Assembly: GCF_027912495.1 (NCBI RefSeq)
Contig: NZ_CP115463.1
Coordinates: 4,042,501 to 4,106,500, forward strand
Direction: 5' to 3'
DNA: 64,000 nt
From: Caulobacter sp. NIBR1757
GTDB lineage: Bacteria; Pseudomonadota; Alphaproteobacteria; Caulobacterales; Caulobacteraceae
The notes under the pieces were generated by a model. The model made no database searches and had not been told where the DNA came from. It saw only the letters and a list, made by a program, of their open reading frames with translations. The translations under genes and the position numbers were made by a program. Of the stretch, positions 59,756-64,000 are shown in pieces; within the stretch, counting starts at the first letter, position 1; each line of letters starts with the position of its first letter.

Positions 59756-60676
59756 ATGCGTGTCGCCACGATTGTCAGCCTGGGGGCCTCGGCCCTGCTA
59801 GGCGTGGGAGCCCTGGTGGTCGCCAAGACCATGCTCCCTGACCACACCGGCCAAGGCAAGGCGGCGGCCGCCGCGCCGATCACAAACCTGATCCCCGTCG
59901 TCGCCGCCAAGGCCGACATCCCGTTCGGGGTGAAGCTGGCGGCCAAGGACCTGATGATCCTCAAGCTGCCCAGGGACGCGGTCCCCGACGGGACCTATTC
60001 GACCATCGACGCGGTCACGGCGCTGGACAACGGCGGCCCGGTCACCCTGGCGCGCCTCTCCGCCCGTGAACCCCTGCTGCCGGCCAAGCTGTCGGGCGGC
60101 GGGACCAAGGCCAATGTCGCCGCCGTCATCGGCGAGGGCATGCGGGCCTACACCATCAAGGTCACCGACGTTTCCGGCGGCGGCGGCCATGTCACCCCCG
60201 GCGACCGGGTCGATGTGCTGGTCGCCATGGAGCCGACCGAGGGCGCCCAGGTCGAGGGCGTCGGCGGCAAGGGCGCGGTCAGTGGCGCGGTGCTGCAGAA
60301 CGTCAAGGTGTTGGGCATGGACCTGATTGCCGACCCGGCCAACGTCGACAAGTTCATCCCCAAGACCGCCACCCTGGAAGTGTCCCTCGAGGACGCCGCC
60401 AAGCTCGCCGTCGCCGCCCAGGTCGGCGAGCTCAGCCTGGCCCTGCGCCGCACCGGCTCGGTCGAGCTGGCCGAGGCCGCGCCGGTCCGCACCCTGACCT
60501 GGACGTCGAAGGGTCTGGCCCCGACGCCGGTCGGCAGCGTCAAGCCGATCCGACGCGCCGCCGGCCCGCGCCGCCCGGCCGTCGCCCCGTCGCCCCAACA
60601 ACACACCCTGACCGTGGTCCAGGGCTCCGAGCGGACGACCGTTCAGGTGCCCACCGATCGCCTGGGAGGCTATTGA
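59756..60676 (+). CDS. cpaB: Flp pilus assembly protein CpaB (RcpC family)
   Basis: The protein has 306 residues from the ATG at 59756. An N-terminal transmembrane helix (VATIVSLGASALLGVGALVV) is followed by an SAF domain (IPVVAAKADIPFGVKLAAKDL) and the RcpC domain (YTIKVTDVSGGGGHVTPGDRVDVL). CpaB sits in the periplasm and helps stabilise the secretin of Tad pili. The Pro/Arg-rich C-terminus (RRAAGPRRPAVAPS) is poorly conserved. It is first in the run cpaB-cpaC-cpaE-cpaF; the 200-bp upstream region must hold the promoter, but I could not fix it. Confidence 0.9.
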   Translation: MRVATIVSLGASALLGVGALVVAKTMLPDHTGQGKAAAAAPITNLIPVVAAKADIPFGVKLAAKDLMILKLPRDAVPDGTYSTIDAVTALDNGGPVTLARLSAREPLLPAKLSGGGTKANVAAVIGEGMRAYTIKVTDVSGGGGHVTPGDRVDVLVAMEPTEGAQVEGVGGKGAVSGAVLQNVKVLGMDLIADPANVDKFIPKTATLEVSLEDAAKLAVAAQVGELSLALRRTGSVELAEAAPVRTLTWTSKGLAPTPVGSVKPIRRAAGPRRPAVAPSPQQHTLTVVQGSERTTVQVPTDRLGGY

Positions 60677-60677
60677 T

Positions 60678-62078
60678 ATGCGCGCCCTGTTCCTGACCGC
60701 CGGCGCCTGCCTGGCTTTCGCCTCGGCCCCGGCCTTCGCCCAGACGCCGCCGAAGGCCGCGCCGGTCGCGACGCCCAGCCTGTCGTCGGCCGTGCTGCCG
60801 GACGTCGATTTCCCCACCTTCACCGCCGACGCGGCGCCCAGCCGCTCGATCATCGTGGCCAAGGACAAGTCGACCGCCTTCCGGCTGAGCGGATCGGCCG
60901 GTCAGATCGTCGTCGCCCAGCCCGACATCGCCGAGATCGTCGCCAACACCGACCGCAGCCTCTACATCCGCGGCAAGACGCTCGGCGCGACCAACATCCT
61001 CGTCTACGACAACAATAAGCGGCTGGTTGAGGTCATTGACGTCAAGGTCGGCCACGACCTGACCGGCATCCAGGCCGACATGACCGCCGCCCTGCCCGGC
61101 GAGCCGATCAAGGTGTCGAACCTGGCCGGCGGATTGATGCTGACCGGGCAGGTCTCGACCAGCTCGGTCGCCGCCCGCGCCAAGACCATCGCCGAGCGCT
61201 ACGCCCCCGGCGGCGTCAGCTCGACCCTGACCGTCGAGGCCGCCCAGCAGGTGATGCTGGAGGTCCGCATCCTCGAGGCCAGCCGCGACAGCCTCAAGGA
61301 CTTCGGCATCAACCTGGCCATCGCCAACAACAGCGGCGTGGTGTTCGGCTCGGGCCTTGGCCTGATCGGCAACAACCCGGCCCAGGGCACGCTCGGCATC
61401 TCGACCAACGTCGGCCCGACCACCATCGACGTCACCCTGCGGGCGCTGGAGGAAAAGGGCGTCATCCGCACCCTGGCGCGGCCCAACCTGGCGGCGATCA
61501 GCGGCGAGGAAGCCACCTTCCTGGCCGGCGGCGAGTTCCCCTATCCGGTCCCGGCCGGGGTCGGCGAGGTGACCATCGAGTTCAAGCCGTTCGGGGTGAA
61601 CCTGAAGTTCACGCCGACCGTCCAGGACAGCGGTCTGATCCGCCTGAAGGTCGCCCCCGAGGTCAGCGCGCTGGATCCGACCAACGCCCTGAAGATCGGC
61701 GCCTATGAGCTGCCGGCCCTGACCGTGCGCCGCGCCTCGACGACCATCGAGCTGCGGGACGGCGAGAGCTTCGCCATCGCCGGCATGTTCCAGCAGGACT
61801 ATGTCAACGCCGTGCGCCAGCTGCCCTGGGTGGGCGACATTCCGGTGCTGGGGACGCTGTTCAAGTCCGGGCGCTGGAAGCGGTCAGAGACCGAGCTGCT
61901 GATCCTCGTCACCCCGCGCCTGACCACGGCGGCGCAGAGCCAGTCGCTGACGCCCAATCCGATGATCGCCGGGTCCGAACCCACCGCCATCGACGTCATC
62001 TTCGCGGGCATGGTGATGGACAAGCCGATGACCACCCCGGTCGGCGCCACGCCGTCTGAACTGCCCACGCCCTACTGA
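60678..62078 (+). CDS. cpaC: Tad pilus outer-membrane secretin CpaC (RcpA)
   Basis: The protein has 466 residues with a signal peptide (MRALFLTAGACLAFASAPAFA), starting 1 nt after the cpaB stop. An N-terminal pilus/BON-like domain (SRSIIVAKDKSTAFRLSGS, QIVVAQPDIAEIVAN) is followed by the secretin domain (VTLRALEEKGVIRTLARPNL, SGEEATFLAGGEFPYPV, IEFKPFGVNLKFTPTV, QLPWVGDIPVLGTLFKS). It forms the outer-membrane channel for the Flp/Tad pilus. A short Pro-rich tail may bind the missing pilotin. The next gene is cpaE, 13 nt away; no cpaD intervenes. Confidence 0.93.
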   Translation: MRALFLTAGACLAFASAPAFAQTPPKAAPVATPSLSSAVLPDVDFPTFTADAAPSRSIIVAKDKSTAFRLSGSAGQIVVAQPDIAEIVANTDRSLYIRGKTLGATNILVYDNNKRLVEVIDVKVGHDLTGIQADMTAALPGEPIKVSNLAGGLMLTGQVSTSSVAARAKTIAERYAPGGVSSTLTVEAAQQVMLEVRILEASRDSLKDFGINLAIANNSGVVFGSGLGLIGNNPAQGTLGISTNVGPTTIDVTLRALEEKGVIRTLARPNLAAISGEEATFLAGGEFPYPVPAGVGEVTIEFKPFGVNLKFTPTVQDSGLIRLKVAPEVSALDPTNALKIGAYELPALTVRRASTTIELRDGESFAIAGMFQQDYVNAVRQLPWVGDIPVLGTLFKSGRWKRSETELLILVTPRLTTAAQSQSLTPNPMIAGSEPTAIDVIFAGMVMDKPMTTPVGATPSELPTPY

Positions 62079-62091
62079 AGGACGCCAGACC

Positions 62092-63261
62092 ATGAGTTTC
62101 ACCGACCGCCGCGTACTGGCCATCGGTCCCGGTCTGGCCGAAGCCTGCCGGGCCGCCTTCGAGGGCGCGCGCCTGGAGGTCATCGGGGCCGAGGCCCTGC
62201 CCCCCGGCTGGCCGCCCGGCCATGAGCCGGAACTGGCGGTGCTGGACGCCTCCGCCGATCCGGTCGCCCTGGCCGAGGCCATCGCCCTGCTGGCAAAGCT
62301 GCCTTTCCCGCCGGCCGCCATCATGGCCGGCGACCATATGCCGGCCGGGCTGATGCGGGCCCTGCTGCGCCTGCCGCGCGCCGATGTGGTCGAGGCGCCG
62401 TTTGGCCCGAAGGACCTGGCCGAGGCGGCGATGATGCTGCTCAAGCCGGTCGAGATCGCGGCGCCAGCGCCGCATGTGCAGACCGGCCGCTGCTGGACCG
62501 TCACCGGGGCCGTCGGCGGCGCCGGCGCCACCACCCTCTGCGTCGAGCTGGCCGCCGCCCTGGCTGAGCGGGCGCAAGGCAAGAAGCGGGTCTGCCTGAT
62601 CGACCTCAACCTCGCCGACGGGGCCAGCGCCGCCTACCTGGGCGCCGCCGCCAACATGATGCTGGGCCGCGCCAGCCAGGAGCCCGAGCGCATCGACGCC
62701 GCCCTGCTGGAGGTGTTCGCCAGCCCCGCCCCCGGCGGCTTCGACCTGATCGCCCAGGCCCGCGATCCGCACGGCTTCGAGGCCGTCTCGGCCGAGGCGG
62801 TGCTGCGGGTGCTCGATGTCGCCTGCCAGGTCTATGATTTCGTCATCGTCGATGCGCCGCGTCATCGTCGGTCCTGGACCATGGATGTGATGGCCGGGTC
62901 CGACGCCCTGCTGGTGGTCAGTGAGCTGACCGTGCCGGCCCTGCTGGCCGCGCGCAGTTTGGTCGCTGAGTTCGAGGCCGATCTGCCGGAAGGCCCGGGC
63001 CCGCGCATCATCCTAAACCGCCTGGCCAAGCGGGTGTTCGGCCCGGCCCCCTCGACATCGGAAGCCGAGAAAGCACTGGGCCGCAAGGTCGACGGCGGCC
63101 TGACCAGCGACTGGGAAGCCGCCGCCGCCAGCGTCAACCTGGGCGGCCCGATCCGCAGCCACCGGCCCAAGAGTCGAATCGCCAAGGACGTCGACGACCT
63201 CGTCGACCGGCTGCTGGCCGCCGCGCCGCATCCGGCCCATGCACCGGTGAGGGCCGCCTGA
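62092..63261 (+). CDS. cpaE: Tad pilus assembly ATPase CpaE (TadZ/MinD-like)
   Basis: The protein has 389 residues. The first about 125 form a receiver-like domain without clear phospho-acceptor motifs. The rest is a MinD/ParA-type ATPase with a deviant Walker A (VGGAGATTLCVELA, about 141-154), switch region RVCLIDLNLADGASA, and Walker B-like YDFVIVDAPRH. CpaE directs pilus machinery to the cell pole in Caulobacter. It overlaps cpaF by one base (TGATG). The usual Lys of GGxGxGKT is absent, as in many TadZ proteins, where the N-terminal Lys of the deviant Walker A is also often lost. Confidence 0.9.
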   Translation: MSFTDRRVLAIGPGLAEACRAAFEGARLEVIGAEALPPGWPPGHEPELAVLDASADPVALAEAIALLAKLPFPPAAIMAGDHMPAGLMRALLRLPRADVVEAPFGPKDLAEAAMMLLKPVEIAAPAPHVQTGRCWTVTGAVGGAGATTLCVELAAALAERAQGKKRVCLIDLNLADGASAAYLGAAANMMLGRASQEPERIDAALLEVFASPAPGGFDLIAQARDPHGFEAVSAEAVLRVLDVACQVYDFVIVDAPRHRRSWTMDVMAGSDALLVVSELTVPALLAARSLVAEFEADLPEGPGPRIILNRLAKRVFGPAPSTSEAEKALGRKVDGGLTSDWEAAAASVNLGGPIRSHRPKSRIAKDVDDLVDRLLAAAPHPAHAPVRAA

Positions 63262-64000
63262 TGGCCCGCTTCAGCTTCCGCCGCGCCGAGCCGGAACCGG
63301 TCTTCGAGGGGGTCGCCACCCACATCGTCGCGGTTCCCGAGACCCCGCCGCCCTCCAGCGTCGATAATGAGATGCTCGACATGCGGCTGCGGCTGCACGC
63401 CCGGCTGATCGAGGAAATCGATCTGGGGAAACTCGGCGAGCTCGACGAGGGCGAGATGCGCCGGCAGGTGCGCAAGCTGGTCGGGGATTTCGCCAGGGAC
63501 GGCCGCCTGGCCCTCAACACCGTCGAGCTGGACCAGCTGGGCCACGAGGTGTTCGACGAGATGGTGGGCCTGGGCCCCATCGAGCCGCTGCTCAAGGACG
63601 AGTCGATCAACGACATCCTGATCAATGGGCCCAACCAGGTCTACATCGAGCGGCGCGGCGAGCTGGAGCTGACCCCCATCCGCTTCCGCGACAACGACCA
63701 CCTGCTGCGCATCGTCAACCGCATCGTCGCCGCCGTCGGCCGGCGCATCGACGAGTCGAGCCCGATGGTCGACGCCCGCCTGGCCGACGGCAGCCGGGTC
63801 AACGCGGCCATCTATCCGATCACCGTTGATGGCGCGGCGGTGTCGATCCGCAAGTTCTCCAAGAAGCCGCTGAGTCTGGAACGGCTGGTCGGCGTCGGGG
63901 CCATGCCGGCCTGTGTCGCCGAGTTCCTGCATGGGGCGGTGAAGGCCCGGGTCTCGACCGTGATCAGCGGCGGCACCGGCTCCGGCAAGACGACGCTTCT
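63261..64000 (+). CDS. cpaF: Tad pilus secretion ATPase CpaF (TadA), N-terminal part
   Basis: The first 246 codons of the hexameric ATPase that powers Flp pilus assembly are present; the gene continues beyond the window. Visible parts are an N-terminal helical region, the GSPII-E signature area (EMVGLGPIEPLLKDESINDI, INGPNQVYIER) and RFRDNDHLLRIVNRIVAAVG. The Walker A (SGGTGSGKTTLL) lies at the very edge. It starts on the last base of the cpaE stop. It is clearly CpaF/TadA rather than PilB or GspE because of its place next to cpaE and the INDILINGP motif. Confidence 0.92.
   Translation, partial: MARFSFRRAEPEPVFEGVATHIVAVPETPPPSSVDNEMLDMRLRLHARLIEEIDLGKLGELDEGEMRRQVRKLVGDFARDGRLALNTVELDQLGHEVFDEMVGLGPIEPLLKDESINDILINGPNQVYIERRGELELTPIRFRDNDHLLRIVNRIVAAVGRRIDESSPMVDARLADGSRVNAAIYPITVDGAAVSIRKFSKKPLSLERLVGVGAMPACVAEFLHGAVKARVSTVISGGTGSGKTTL

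Overview
The window is high-GC chromosomal DNA, most likely from an alphaproteobacterium of the Caulobacteraceae (Caulobacter/Phenylobacterium type). This is an inference from several things: Caulobacter-style sigma-73 promoters (TTGCCG then a GCTANAAT-like -10), Tad/Cpa pilus genes, DUF3035-lspA-ileS and cdsA-plsC neighbourhoods, a MutL with an endonuclease motif, and alphaproteobacterial palindromic repeats in several intergenic regions. I saw no rRNA, tRNA, CRISPR array, transposase or integrase.

Layout. 1-1967: a divergent copper module (truncated copA, tandem CsoR-type operators, csoR) and an exported alpha/beta hydrolase. 2037-6481: an AT-rich promoter region with a nested palindrome, then a two-gene AAA+ ATPase/subtilisin-like protease operon that resembles a reported anti-phage pair (IteA/IteS, from memory). 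6597-11021: a five-gene operon (ABC ATPase, ABC-2 permease, acyl carrier protein, ketosynthase, chain-length-factor-like protein), which looks like a minimal type II polyketide/polyene-like pathway with its own exporter. 11076-14771: a secreted subtilase and a secreted Ala-rich protein, divergent from an ECF sigma factor/anti-sigma pair. 14787-19913: two tandem serralysin-like RTX metalloproteases. 20100-24897: acyl-CoA dehydrogenase with a PsrA-like operator, GNAT, DUF6265, AraC regulator, a VapC-type toxin with a DUF7662-like partner, and tadA. 24958-29935: RsuA-family pseudouridine synthase, CDP-alcohol phosphatidyltransferase with a membrane partner, fatty acid hydroxylase, and a membrane-bound AraC regulator.

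30301-37608: an Rhs polymorphic-toxin locus on the minus strand. The exported Rhs protein has its reading frame broken near its N-terminus. Downstream of it lie a putative immunity gene, two orphan Rhs fragments, a second candidate immunity gene, and a duplicated small gene with one copy frameshifted. 37787-50842 is mainly housekeeping: cdsA-plsC, CPBP protease, rsmD, TipA-like MerR regulator, yjhX, mutL, TraB/GumN-like protein, DUF3035 lipoprotein, lspA, ileS, a small membrane protein. 51060-57962: a 2300-residue autotransporter. 58231-59517: guanine deaminase. 59756-64000: cpaB-cpaC-cpaE-cpaF of a Tad pilus locus, without a cpaD between cpaC and cpaE and cut by the window edge.

The accessory parts worth attention are the ATPase/protease pair, the ketosynthase/exporter operon, the sigma-factor/secreted-protease unit, the Rhs locus with its remnants, and several families of palindromic repeats that sit at or inside gene 3' ends.
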